The notes: generated by a model not told the origin, from the letters alone. A stretch of 64,000 nt of DNA from Sulfurimonas sp. (GCF_029027585.1 NZ_CP093397.1:62001-126000), one strand, 5' to 3'; counted from the first letter of the stretch, positions 1 through 8,122 are shown. Translations and numbers: made by a program.

Positions 1-161
1 GGCATACCTCCAAGTTTTAAAAATGGGAGGTAAGCGAATGTCATGGCATTTGACAAACCAAAAATCATTGGTTCTGAAAGATTTAATCCATGATGTTTAA
101 GCATTGATGACATAACACCACTTTCACAATGTGCTGAATGATTGTGTTTATACTCACTCAT
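1..161 (-). CDS. BtrH N-terminal domain protein, partial (C-terminus beyond window)
   Basis: Only the first 53 or so residues are inside the window. They run from an ATG at 161 and contain the His-Cys-Glu-Ser-Gly segment followed by a hydrophobic stretch, as in the BtrH N-terminal (peptidase-like) family. BtrH of butirosin biosynthesis moves an acyl group from a carrier protein to an amine. In polyketide-lipid clusters, relatives are thought to release or transfer acyl chains, possibly here the product of the adjacent carrier protein and ketosynthases; that role is inference. The start overlaps the stop of the upstream gene by 8 bases, which indicates translational coupling in the same operon. 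The Cys at about residue 12 is the expected nucleophile. Confidence 0.75.
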   Translation of the reverse strand, partial: MSEYKHNHSAHCESGVMSSMLKHHGLNLSEPMIFGLSNAMTFAYLPFLKLGGM

Positions 162-564
162 TATTTAACTCCGGTAAAATCAAAAGTTCATCTGCTGATT
201 TACCCATTGCATCTGCATAAACATCTAATCTTTTTTTATTTATTTTAGCAAAAGTTACTGGATTAAAATCTTTTTTAATTGTCCATTTAAAAAAACCTGT
301 TGATTCTGACAAAACCTGTAAATCCATTCTGACATTGTACATATGAAAATAAAGAGTTGATTTATCATTACTTTTTACTTCTTTATACGCATCTATAGAT
401 GCTTGTTCTAAATCATGTAAGGCTTGTTTAGTAGCTATTTCTTCGACTTCCCAACCACTAGAACGAACTACCTTTATATCACCATTCTCATCTGAGGCAT
501 AAATTGCTTTTTTATTGTTTGAATAAGTTGAACTATTGTCTTGAGGAACACTACCTATATTCAT
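154..564 (-). CDS. Conserved-looking hypothetical protein in dialkylresorcinol cluster
   Basis: This is a 136-residue soluble protein with no signal peptide or membrane segment. I do not recognise the family. The middle (about residues 65-110) is rich in aromatic and basic residues and could be an all-alpha fold. It follows the DarB-like gene by one base and overlaps the BtrH-like gene, so it is almost certainly co-translated with them and may act in the same acyl-transfer or cyclisation steps. No catalytic motif is evident. Confidence 0.6.
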   Translation of the reverse strand: MNIGSVPQDNSSTYSNNKKAIYASDENGDIKVVRSSGWEVEEIATKQALHDLEQASIDAYKEVKSNDKSTLYFHMYNVRMDLQVLSESTGFFKWTIKKDFNPVTFAKINKKRLDVYADAMGKSADELLILPELNNE

Positions 565-565
565 T

Positions 566-1702
566 TTACACCGCCTCTAATAATATAAATGCAGTTGAAA
601 ATCTACCGCTTTCAGGTATATAACATAAGATATTATCACCTTTGTTAAAACTATTGCTATTAAAAAGTTCTTCTATCATTAAGTATATAGATGCCGATCC
701 AGTATTTCCTTTGTATGCTAGGTTTGTAAACCATTTATCTTGAGATATATCACAAGATGCCTCTTTCATACCAGCATAAACCTTATCTCTAAAATAACCT
801 GAAGAATAGTGTGGCAAGAACCAATCTATTTCATCTGGATTAAATATCTTTTTTTCTAGCATCTCTATTAACGGTTTGGTAACCGTATATTTAATAATAT
901 TATCATTTAAAAGTTTTACATCTTGTTTTACTGAAAATATAGACTTGTTACTTAACTCATTTTGGGTGTATTCTCTCCAACCTTTGATACTTCCATCTTC
1001 TTGCTTTTCACATCCAGAGTACATGCAAGTATCTAACTCATTTGCATAAGATCTTGAAAATATACTTTTTATTTTAAGTGATAAGGAATCTTTGTTCTTA
1101 GTGTTACTTAGATGCATAGCTCCAGCACCATCACTAAGCATCCATCTTAAAAAATCTTTTTCAAAAGCAATTTCTTGATTTTTTTCTAAAGCATCTACTC
1201 TTAAAGTTATCTCTTGTTTAAAGTTTTCACTACGCATAGATGCTGATGAATTTTCACTTCCTGTACAAACAGCATTATCTGCTTCTTTTGCTTTTATAGA
1301 TGTGTATGCATATTTTAAAGCTGTAACACCACTAAGACAAATACCAGCTGTTGAAACAACTTCAAGTGGTTTTATTTTCAATTCGCCATGAACCATTAAA
1401 GCATGGTTTGGCATCATCTGATCAGGAATAGTCGTTCCGCATACAAGTAAATCTAATCCATTTAAATTTACCTTATCTAGTTTTTTTATGGCATTAGCTG
1501 TCATCTGTGCATTTGTATGTGTTGTTTTTCTCGTTTGTGGGTCTATCGCATAGTATCTTGTTTTGATTTTATTCGATTTCAAAACTATTCTTTTTGCTCT
1601 TGATGGTCTTGAACTGACTTGACCCAAAATTTTTTCTATATACTCATTATCTATGGCTTCATTTGGTAAATATGCTGATATTTTGTTAATGTAAACTTCT
1701 AT
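566..1702 (-). CDS. darB: DarB-like beta-ketoacyl-ACP synthase III (dialkylresorcinol synthase)
   Basis: This is a ketosynthase III-fold enzyme predicted to condense two beta-ketoacyl chains into a cyclohexanedione/resorcinol ring, as DarB does. Counting from the TTG codon at 1627, the catalytic Cys lies at about residue 97 (ICLSG), the His at 273 (LPHYSSGY) and the Asn at 308 (YKGNTGSAS). The obvious canonical start in this frame is that TTG, but it would remove a typical KAS-III N-terminus (VYINKISAYLPNEAI) that is encoded in frame upstream. The reading frame is open back to the darA stop. Either the start is the ATA at 1702, which has AGGAG 6 bases upstream, or one base is missing after the ATG at 1707. 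The coordinates given use the ATA. The neighbouring darA, carrier protein and chain-length-factor genes support the assignment. Confidence 0.75.
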   Translation of the reverse strand: MEVYINKISAYLPNEAIDNEYIEKILGQVSSRPSRAKRIVLKSNKIKTRYYAIDPQTRKTTHTNAQMTANAIKKLDKVNLNGLDLLVCGTTIPDQMMPNHALMVHGELKIKPLEVVSTAGICLSGVTALKYAYTSIKAKEADNAVCTGSENSSASMRSENFKQEITLRVDALEKNQEIAFEKDFLRWMLSDGAGAMHLSNTKNKDSLSLKIKSIFSRSYANELDTCMYSGCEKQEDGSIKGWREYTQNELSNKSIFSVKQDVKLLNDNIIKYTVTKPLIEMLEKKIFNPDEIDWFLPHYSSGYFRDKVYAGMKEASCDISQDKWFTNLAYKGNTGSASIYLMIEELFNSNSFNKGDNILCYIPESGRFSTAFILLEAV

Positions 1703-1711
1703 AACATACTC

Positions 1712-2623
1712 CTATCTTCCGCTTGGTAATTCATAATAATTCTCTAGTTCTTTTATTTTTTCTTTTTGAAAAGGACTTAATAATTTTCTAATAAAAATAT
1801 TTAATGGAACAACCGTTAAAATTAGAGCTATCAAAAATACAGCATAAATTGTTATAACAACTTTTCTATTAAATGAGTATTTATCACCAGCAAATTTTAT
1901 TAATTTTCCCCATATTTTAAAACTTTTTGTTGCAATCTTTTCAGTCGCTATTAGTTTACCATTTACATTAACAGCACCAATATTTTTAAGTAGTGAATTA
2001 TACTTTAAACTGTTTAAAGTTTCTATATTATTTTTTATTCTTTCACCAAATCTTGAAGCATTTGTTATCTCTTCTTCGCTTATTCCAGCTGCTGGGAAAA
2101 AGGCAAAAGCATTTTTTTTGCCAGTAAGCAACCATCTTGGAGTTGTGAAAAATGTATATATACTCTTACCTTGATCAGTTAAAACTACATTATCTATAAG
2201 TTTTGCATCTACATTTTTTAGTAACTGCTTCATCTTTTCTTGAGCCATTACCCACATATCTCTACAAGCTACTAAAGTGATAACTGGTTTGTCTTTAAAG
2301 AGCTCTTTTGCTTGTTGTGTTTTTAAAAATCCTGTGATAGGAAGAGAAGGAGAAAGAAACCAAATAGTGTAACCTAGTATGATTAAATCATACTCTGAAT
2401 CTAAGTTATCAAGCTCATTAACTTCACAACCATCGAGATAAACTGACTCTGGAAACTCATCAAAAAACTCATAAAATGACCATGGGTAAGGATATGCTTT
2501 TTTTGGTACTATTTTTTTATAATCAACACATATGTTTTCATTTGCTAACTTAGATGTAAAACTATCAATAACGCGTTTTAATTGACCACTTTGAGAATAA
2601 TAAATGACTAATATTTTTTTCAT
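1712..2623 (-). CDS. darA: DarA-like dialkylresorcinol condensing enzyme (flavodoxin-like fold)
   Basis: The 303-residue protein begins with a flavodoxin-like beta strand and loop (ILVIYYSQSGQ), has a Rossmann-like domain to about residue 200, and ends with one hydrophobic segment at about 255-280 followed by a basic tail, so it is probably anchored to the inner membrane. Size, start motif and position next to a DarB-type ketosynthase match the DarA family, which works with DarB in dialkylresorcinol/flexirubin pathways. Its exact chemical step (cyclase or aromatase) is less certain. It begins its own transcription unit, because a lipoprotein gene on the opposite strand separates it from the other half of the pathway. 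Confidence 0.8.
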   Translation of the reverse strand: MKKILVIYYSQSGQLKRVIDSFTSKLANENICVDYKKIVPKKAYPYPWSFYEFFDEFPESVYLDGCEVNELDNLDSEYDLIILGYTIWFLSPSLPITGFLKTQQAKELFKDKPVITLVACRDMWVMAQEKMKQLLKNVDAKLIDNVVLTDQGKSIYTFFTTPRWLLTGKKNAFAFFPAAGISEEEITNASRFGERIKNNIETLNSLKYNSLLKNIGAVNVNGKLIATEKIATKSFKIWGKLIKFAGDKYSFNRKVVITIYAVFLIALILTVVPLNIFIRKLLSPFQKEKIKELENYYELPSGR

Positions 2624-2650
2624 TAATGTTGCTTATTTAAAATTTTTCTT

Positions 2651-2656
2651 ATTATA
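2651..2656 (-). promoter_or_regulatory. Candidate -10 element for darA
   Basis: Read on the minus strand this is a perfect TATAAT, 28 bases upstream of the darA ATG. No good -35 is visible, which is usual for Campylobacterota sigma-70 promoters. The 90-base gap also has to hold the promoter of the divergent lipoprotein gene. Confidence 0.4.
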
Positions 2657-2713
2657 CTCTATATTTAAGAGAATTTTAGTATCATTACAAAATTCAGATA
2701 TAAAGGAAAACTA

Positions 2714-3268
2714 ATGAAAACATTCATTAATATTATATTAATTTCAATCACAACCTTATTTTTCATAGGATGTGGGTCGGCGAAACTAACACCTGAACAA
2801 CAAGGGTATATCAAAAAAAGAGAAACTTTATATACACAAGTTTCTATGTGGTCATATAAAAATCAGGTAAAGGGAACTAACTACTCAACTGGCATGTTTA
2901 TTCCAGTCAATAGTAAAGTGACTATAGTAGCTGTATCTTCATCAAAAATAAAATTTACCTATAATGGTAAAAATATTCTAATTATAAATACTAAATACAC
3001 AAAAGTAGATATAAAAACCCTACTTGATAGAACTTTTTCAAAATCCAAAGTTAATTTATCTAAATTTTCAAAAAAAGAACAGTCCAATATACTTAAAGGA
3101 AAACTTGCACTCAACATGAGTAAAGAAGCAACTATTATAGCAAGAGGATACCCACCTACACACACTACTAGCTCTTTAAAGAAAGATAGTTGGAAATACT
3201 GGGCAAGTAGATGGGATACAATTATTTATAAATTTAAAAACAATAAAATAAGTTCAATTATTAAATAG
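2714..3268 (+). CDS. Putative lipoprotein of unknown function
   Basis: The 184-residue product has a typical lipoprotein signal (hydrophobic core, then FIGC with the acylated Cys at about residue 20). The mature part is basic, with a possible beta-rich region at residues 50-100 and a tryptophan-rich C-terminus (DSWKYWASRWDT) like a small outer-membrane assembly or SmpA/BamE-type domain, though I cannot assign it. The start has a good ribosome site (AAGGAAAAC). It lies on the opposite strand and splits the pigment pathway into two transcription units. A role in the pathway, such as lipid export, is possible but not shown. Confidence 0.75.
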   Translation: MKTFINIILISITTLFFIGCGSAKLTPEQQGYIKKRETLYTQVSMWSYKNQVKGTNYSTGMFIPVNSKVTIVAVSSSKIKFTYNGKNILIINTKYTKVDIKTLLDRTFSKSKVNLSKFSKKEQSNILKGKLALNMSKEATIIARGYPPTHTTSSLKKDSWKYWASRWDTIIYKFKNNKISSIIK

Positions 3269-3269
3269 A

Positions 3270-3295
3270 TATAGCTCTCTTACAGGAGAGCTATA
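3270..3295. terminator. Bidirectional hairpin between convergent genes
   Basis: A perfect 10-base-pair stem (TATAGCTCTC/GAGAGCTATA) with a 6-base loop lies directly after the lipoprotein stop and overlaps the stop codon of the convergent dehydratase gene. Downstream U-runs are weak on both sides. Confidence 0.6.
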
Positions 3296-3645
3296 ATAAA
3301 AGTTCCATTTGCTAGAACCTTTTCTTTTTCTTCTTTTATAAAAACTTTAAAATTAAAATAGGACAATCCTGCTAGTTGATGTTGCGCAAAGATTTCTACA
3401 TAGTAATCTAAAGATTTTAACTCTTCAAGCAGTTTTATATTTTTAAGAGAAACTAAAAAACCCATTTTTTTATCATTACCCCCAAATGCAGCTGAACTTT
3501 GTGCAGCAGCTTCAACTATCATGGCTAAACTAGGTAACGAGTCAAATTTTACACTAACTACTGCTATGTCTTTATCTAACTCTTTATATATTACTTCTTG
3601 AGCAAACCTAACTGGTGCTTTATGTGGTAGATTTAATTTACTCAT
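3280..3645 (-). CDS. Hot-dog fold 3-hydroxyacyl-ACP dehydratase (ApeP/FabZ-like)
   Basis: A small single-domain hot-dog protein. The start is placed at the ATG at 3645 because it overlaps the preceding stop as ATGA and gives a usual N-terminus (LNLPHKAPVRFAQEV). The HKAPVRF segment resembles the P-H-x-x-P entry loop of dehydratases, and the central AAAQSSAAFGG helix is characteristic. In aryl polyene clusters such enzymes remove water at each elongation cycle to build the conjugated polyene. The carrier protein and both ketosynthase-like genes precede it on the same strand. No ketoreductase is seen in the window, so reduction would depend on a gene elsewhere. Confidence 0.7.
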   Translation of the reverse strand: MSKLNLPHKAPVRFAQEVIYKELDKDIAVVSVKFDSLPSLAMIVEAAAQSSAAFGGNDKKMGFLVSLKNIKLLEELKSLDYYVEIFAQHQLAGLSYFNFKVFIKEEKEKVLANGTFIIALL

Positions 3646-4283
3646 AACTTTATACTCACTATACATTCATTTTTATTTCCACATAAATCATAAAGGTTTT
3701 TCATCCATAACATAGAGTTTGGAACACCTTTTTGCTTTTTAATATTTATAACTATATTCGCTTCTTTATCTGTCTTCTCAATTAAAAATCCAACACCACA
3801 TTCTAAGTCATAGTCACACTTATTTAACTCATCCACACCATTAAAACCAATAGCTTCTACACAACTTACAAAAACTTTATCTTCTTGAAAAAGCGTTAAA
3901 GCAGCTTGTTGCATAGCACAATATGATGTTTCATCTCCACAAGAAAGTGTAATAATCTCACTTTTATTTCCATAAAGTATAGAATGATAAGATGCAGCTG
4001 TATTGTAAACAGAGTTTTGAAAAGCACTTGGACTTACAGGTTCTTTATTCTGTATAGAGTTTAAAATATTTACAGTATCAAATACTTCTCCATAAGCACT
4101 GCCGTAAATCATATTACCAGTTTTAAACTCGCACTCACTTGCTAATTTTATTAAAATTTTAGAACTTCTACTAAGACGGCGTCTTAAAATCATTTTTTTT
4201 ACTAATTCTTTTTCATTAAGATTTTCTAATTTTATTTTATCACTTACCCATGCTTTTTTTAATATTTTTATATTAATTTTCAT
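3642..4283 (-). CDS. Chain-length-factor-like beta-ketoacyl synthase (ApeC-like)
   Basis: The 213-residue protein fits the short N-terminal ketosynthase-like family that partners an ApeO-type ketosynthase in aryl polyene clusters. The segment SPSAFQNSVYNTAASYHSI is typical of that family. The start at 4283 was chosen because it overlaps the frame-corrected ketosynthase stop at 4273 by 11 bases; the longer reading from 4328 only adds residues that belong to the ketosynthase. It probably forms a heterodimer with the ketosynthase and sets chain length rather than catalysing condensation itself. Confidence 0.75.
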   Translation of the reverse strand: MKINIKILKKAWVSDKIKLENLNEKELVKKMILRRRLSRSSKILIKLASECEFKTGNMIYGSAYGEVFDTVNILNSIQNKEPVSPSAFQNSVYNTAASYHSILYGNKSEIITLSCGDETSYCAMQQAALTLFQEDKVFVSCVEAIGFNGVDELNKCDYDLECGVGFLIEKTDKEANIVINIKKQKGVPNSMLWMKNLYDLCGNKNECIVSIKL

Positions 4284-5392
4284 CACAAATTCCAAATATA
4301 AGAGAAGTATTGTTTCCACCAAAAGCAAATGAATTACTCAAAGTGTATTTTAAATTAACATTTTTTGCTTCTTTTACAATATTTATAGAACCTTGTAAAT
4401 TATTTGCATCTAATTGAGGAAGTAATTTTTGTTTTTTTTAATACTTCAACGCATAAAATAGCTTCAATAGCCCCTGCCGCACCGAGAGTATGACCAATGT
4501 TTGCCTTTGAAGAACTAACTGGTACACTACTTGTAAATATCTCTAAAATTGCTTTAGCTTCTGTTGAGTCATTTGCTTCAGTACCTGTTCCATGTGCATT
4601 TATATAAGCAATATCAATGGCTTTTATTTGAGCGTTATCAATAGCATTTCTTATTGCAGATATAGCTCCTCTTGCTTCGGGATCAGGGTTTGCTATATGA
4701 TGTGCATCGCTACTTGTTCCAGCTCCTATAAGTTCTATTGAATCTATTTGCTTTGTATTTTGCAATAGTAATATACCTATACCTTCTGCTACATTCATAC
4801 CCTTTCTTTCTTTTTGAAAAGGTGTACAAATTTCATCAGATAAAATGCCCAAAGCTGAAAACCCAAAAATTGTAGTGTGACATATTTCATCAGCACCTAT
4901 AACCAAAACATTTTTATATGCTCCAATACTTATCAATTCTTTTGCTGTTTTTAATGCATTTGCACTTGAAGTACATGCTGTTGAGAAAGAGCGTGTAGAT
5001 AAAAAGTTATATTTATGATTTACTTGAAAGGCTATTGTATCTATTGTATGTTGAGTAGTATCTACATTTTCATAACTATTTTCTTTAAAAAATATTCTTT
5101 CAGTTGTTGCCATACCACCTACCGAAGAACCAACCAAAAGCAAAGTGTCTGAGAAATCATGTAAATTTGAAGTATTTAAAACTTCATCAATGCTATCAAA
5201 CAATATAGAATAAAAATCTTTTGAAGTATTAAATCTACCAATAGCAACACTTTTGTTAGGAACGATGTCCTCATATACTTTTATAGCACTTTGTTTTTTG
5301 AAAATAGCTTCTAAAGTTGTACCCGTACCACCAAATGCACTTCTAATAGAAGTTGCATTGATATATGCCTTAAGAGTTTGCTTTTTGATCAT
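4273..5392 (-). CDS. FabF-like beta-ketoacyl-ACP synthase II, frameshifted near the C-terminus
   Basis: This is the elongating ketosynthase of the cluster. The Cys-His-His triad is present at Cys140 (STACTSS), His267 (NAHGTGTE) and His301 (ANIGHTLG). As written, the frame ends at 4400 after 330 residues with a non-homologous tail. If one base is removed from the run of eight A (4432-4439), the frame continues as QKLLPQLDANNLQGS and then SNSFAFGGNNTSL, the expected last strand of the thiolase fold, and stops at 4273 for 372 residues. That corrected stop overlaps the next gene as in a coupled operon. Without the tail the fold would probably fail. The cause may be sequencing error, slipped-strand variation or recent mutation. 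Confidence 0.8.
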
Positions 5393-5630
5393 TTATATAT
5401 TTAGTTAAAGATGCTGATGATGCAAAAATAGTTTCTGCTTCAGCCATATTAGTAATTTTAACACCAAATTCTTTTTCCAAAACCAGTGTTAATTCAATAG
5501 CATCTACTGAGTCTAGTCCAAGACCATCTTCGCCAAAAAGTGCCATATCATCTTCAATATCATCTGTAGTTATATCTTCTAAATGTAAGCCTTCTATTAT
5601 TTTATTTTTCAATTCTTGTGATGTTATCAT
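5370..5630 (-). CDS. Acyl carrier protein of the polyene/resorcinol cluster
   Basis: An 86-residue, acidic, four-helix carrier protein. The phosphopantetheine attachment Ser is in GLDSVDAIEL at about residue 40. It differs from a housekeeping AcpP in its extra acidic loop (MALFGEDGLGLDS) and is dedicated to the neighbouring ketosynthase, whose ATG lies 23 bases inside this gene. It is the first gene of the operon, and its promoter must lie in the 5631-5760 gap. Confidence 0.85.
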   Translation of the reverse strand: MITSQELKNKIIEGLHLEDITTDDIEDDMALFGEDGLGLDSVDAIELTLVLEKEFGVKITNMAEAETIFASSASLTKYINDQKANS

Positions 5631-5728
5631 ATTAAAAAAATCCCTAGTGTATTAATCTGCGTACATTATATATTCTTTTGCATAAATATGAGTTTAACTA
5701 TTTAAAATCGCATATAAAACATCAATAT

Positions 5729-5751
5729 TTACAAAAGTTCACTTTTTGTAA
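5729..5751. repeat. Inverted repeat upstream of the carrier-protein operon
   Basis: Eight-base arms TTACAAAA/TTTTGTAA flank a 7-base spacer. It sits about 100 bases upstream of the acyl carrier protein start and just ahead of the tRNA promoter. It could be an operator for either side. No U-run follows on the plus strand, so a terminator is less likely. Confidence 0.35.
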
Positions 5752-5759
5752 AAAAACAC

Positions 5760-5788
5760 TTGACATTCAAAAACTTTTTGTCTATAAT
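5760..5788 (+). promoter_or_regulatory. Sigma-70 promoter of the tRNA-fMet/tRNA-Gln unit
   Basis: Consensus TTGACA (5760-5765), a 17-base spacer and consensus TATAAT (5783-5788). The predicted start near 5795 is about 30 bases before the mature tRNA. Such a strong promoter suits a stable RNA unit. Confidence 0.8.
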
Positions 5789-5824
5789 TTCGGCTCACAA
5801 ACACATTTTAGAGTTTGTAAACAC

Positions 5825-5901
<77 letters not shown>

Positions 5902-5921
5902 ATTTTCAAAACTATAAATGA

Positions 5922-5996
5922 TGGGGATTCGCCAAGTGGTAAGGCACTAGCTTTTGGTGCTAGCATTCATAGGTTCGAATCCTATATCCCCATCCA
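5922..5996 (+). tRNA. tRNA-Gln (TTG anticodon)
   Basis: The cloverleaf has an acceptor stem TGGGGAT/ATCCCCA with a U1-A72 pair as in tRNA-Gln, an anticodon stem CTAGC/GCTAG with loop TTTTGGT (anticodon TTG), and a TTCGAAT T loop. CCA is encoded. The gap to tRNA-fMet is 20 bases with no promoter, so they are co-transcribed. Confidence 0.95.
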
Positions 5997-6029
5997 CCTT
6001 TTTAAATATTTCCAAATAAAGATTTTATC

Positions 6030-6134
6030 ATGAATGACACTTCTGACTTAACAACTTTAACATTCCGTATTGCTATTTTCATTGTAATTGCTGGTATATT
6101 TTACTTCATATTAAAAAGTAAGAAAAAGAAATAA
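6030..6134 (+). CDS. Small single-pass membrane protein, 34 residues
   Basis: An open frame starts at the ATG at 6030 and encodes a short polar start, a 19-residue hydrophobic helix (about residues 13-31) and a tail of four lysines, a standard small inner-membrane protein layout with the C-terminus in the cytoplasm. The ribosome site (AAAG) is weak. It lies directly downstream of the tRNAs and could be read from their promoter. Its function is unknown. Confidence 0.5.
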   Translation: MNDTSDLTTLTFRIAIFIVIAGIFYFILKSKKKK

Positions 6135-6147
6135 TAATAGCACCTCT

Positions 6148-7452
6148 TTATTTTGCCTTATAATATATACCTTTTTTTGGATTACTAATAATTCCTTTGT
6201 GACTTAGAAATTGTATAGGAATAGATTTTATACTATTAGCATTAACTACTTTATAAACTTGAAAATGCAAATGTGGTCCACTTGAGTAGCCAGTATTACC
6301 AGAGTATCCCACTATATCCCCTCTTTTTATATTATCGCCTACCCTAACATAAGCACCACCTTTTCTTAAGTGATAGTAGGTTGCAAAAGTTCCATCTTTA
6401 TGCTCTATTGTTACAAAGTTTCCATGTTTTGCAAATTCTTTACTATATCCAACTTTATTTGAATCATCTTTTGTATCAACAACTACACCAGCTCTTGAAG
6501 CATATATTTTTGTGCCAATCTCCATAGCAAAATCTATCGCATAAGAATTTATACCTTTATGAGTTGACTTGCCGTGAAATCCTTGTGAAACTACATGTGA
6601 TGAGCCTCTTGCATAGGGAAGTCTATATATGTAACTATCATCATGAACTGCATCCATAGAGCCCATTATCCAACTATAGGTAAAGTTATATGAGTAAGAA
6701 CCCTTTTGTTTGTATAATTTAATATATTGTATTGTTGAGTTTGCTGTTATAGAAAAAGTTTGTTTAACATTTCCATAGCTCAAATTTTTATACTTGCCTT
6801 TTATGTTTATAGTTACACTAAAAGGATTTCTATTACCAGCAAAAACTATTATATATTTGTCATATTTTTTTACAAATAAATAAACATCTTTAGTAGATGT
6901 TTTCTTACTAGTTGAATTGTAATTTGATTTGATAACTTTTGTATGAAATTCACTTTGAGTTATTGCTATTAGCTTTTTATGTCTTATTTTTTCATCTAAG
7001 ACTTTACTTCTTTTTTTAGCTTTCACGCTATTATAAAATTCTATAGACTTCCTTTGTAAAGCCCTGCCTCTTAGAAGTCCATCAAACTCATAAGATATCA
7101 GTCTAAAAAACTTGTCATAATTTTTCTCTTTCATAGATAAATCAATATTTCTATGTAGCTGATGCAAAAACTTATCATACTTTTTTTGTAGTTTTCTTAA
7201 CTTAAAAAGATATTCTTTCTTTTTGAAATCATTATTTGAAGCGTCTATTAAAAAACCTATAAGCATAGTTGTATTTGCAAATTTAATATAGTCGTCTGAT
7301 ACTACCTTTAAACTATCAATGTCTGATAATCTTGATATAGGTTTAGTTGATTTAAAAAGAGGTGTCCCCATCTTTGCGAAAGTAATGGGATATTTGGAAG
7401 CTTCTATATATGTAAATAATAGAAAAAATAAAAATAGATATCTAAGTAGCAT
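6148..7452 (-). CDS. M23 (LytM-type) peptidoglycan endopeptidase
   Basis: A 434-residue exported protein with an N-terminal signal peptide (about residues 1-18), a long basic helical region, a beta-rich middle domain and a C-terminal peptidase M23 domain. The zinc ligands are visible as His298 and Asp307 (HKGINSYAIDF) and the HLH pair at 394-396, with a further His in TYYHLRK near 361. Enzymes of this family cut peptide cross-bridges in peptidoglycan and in Campylobacterota often shape the cell. It overlaps the HIT gene by a few bases, so the two form an operon. Confidence 0.9.
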   Translation of the reverse strand: MLLRYLFLFFLLFTYIEASKYPITFAKMGTPLFKSTKPISRLSDIDSLKVVSDDYIKFANTTMLIGFLIDASNNDFKKKEYLFKLRKLQKKYDKFLHQLHRNIDLSMKEKNYDKFFRLISYEFDGLLRGRALQRKSIEFYNSVKAKKRSKVLDEKIRHKKLIAITQSEFHTKVIKSNYNSTSKKTSTKDVYLFVKKYDKYIIVFAGNRNPFSVTINIKGKYKNLSYGNVKQTFSITANSTIQYIKLYKQKGSYSYNFTYSWIMGSMDAVHDDSYIYRLPYARGSSHVVSQGFHGKSTHKGINSYAIDFAMEIGTKIYASRAGVVVDTKDDSNKVGYSKEFAKHGNFVTIEHKDGTFATYYHLRKGGAYVRVGDNIKRGDIVGYSGNTGYSSGPHLHFQVYKVVNANSIKSIPIQFLSHKGIISNPKKGIYYKAK

Positions 7453-7942
7453 CTATATATTTAGGTATTAAACTTTTTATCTTTTCATATATTATCTGGA
7501 AATCAGTAGAGTAAACTCTTGTATCTGCGATAGAAGTTATGAAGTTTGTATCTCTTTCCCATCTAGGCACTAGATGCATGTGTATATGCTCTGCTATCCC
7601 TGCTCCACCAGCTTTTCCTAGGTTCATACCAATATTTACACCCTGAGCATTTAAAGCCTCTTTTAATAGCTTGACACCTTTTTGTGCTAAAGCACTCATA
7701 TGTAACCAAGCCTCATTATCTAAATCTTCTAGTTTATCTGTATGAAAATGAGGGATAATCATAAAATGACCTGGAGTATATGGATACTTATTCATAACAA
7801 TAAAACAATATTTATCTCTATAAAGAACATGCATCTCTTCATCGTTACTTTCATTTGTGCTTATATGACAAAAAGTACATCCCTCTATATTTTTATTTGT
7901 TACATATTCATCTCGCCAAGGTGCGTATAAAATATCTTCCAT
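7442..7942 (-). CDS. HIT family nucleotide hydrolase/phosphorylase (Ap4A-like)
   Basis: The histidine triad HIHMHLVPRW and an N-terminal zinc-type CTFCHIS are both present. The protein is about 166 residues. Related proteins cleave dinucleoside polyphosphates or nucleoside phosphoramidates. The start was set at the second of two adjacent ATG codons because the sequence GAAGGA lies 7 bases upstream of it; the TTG at 7957 would overlap that ribosome site and is unlikely. The gene overlaps the following M23 peptidase gene. Confidence 0.9.
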   Translation of the reverse strand: MEDILYAPWRDEYVTNKNIEGCTFCHISTNESNDEEMHVLYRDKYCFIVMNKYPYTPGHFMIIPHFHTDKLEDLDNEAWLHMSALAQKGVKLLKEALNAQGVNIGMNLGKAGGAGIAEHIHMHLVPRWERDTNFITSIADTRVYSTDFQIIYEKIKSLIPKYIDAT

Positions 7943-7986
7943 CATAAAGTCCTTCAATAAACTAATTGTAAATTTTATACGCTATG

Positions 7987-8103
7987 TTATCTAAATTTTA
8001 TGATTTTTGATTTAGAGTATCTATCATCAGTCTTATACCAGTAGTTATCTCTCTCGTTTTGTTTACATTTAACAGCATATAAAAGATATTTAGTTTTTAT
8101 CAT
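7987..8103 (-). CDS. Possible small protein, 38 residues
   Basis: An ATG 20 bases after the murF stop opens a frame for a basic, Tyr/Lys-rich peptide. It has no signal or membrane segment and no clear ribosome site. It fills the otherwise empty 165-base gap between murF and the HIT gene. It could be a genuine small gene or a chance frame. Confidence 0.3.
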   Translation of the reverse strand: MIKTKYLLYAVKCKQNERDNYWYKTDDRYSKSKIIKFR

Positions 8104-8122
8104 AATTATATCTGTTAATCAT

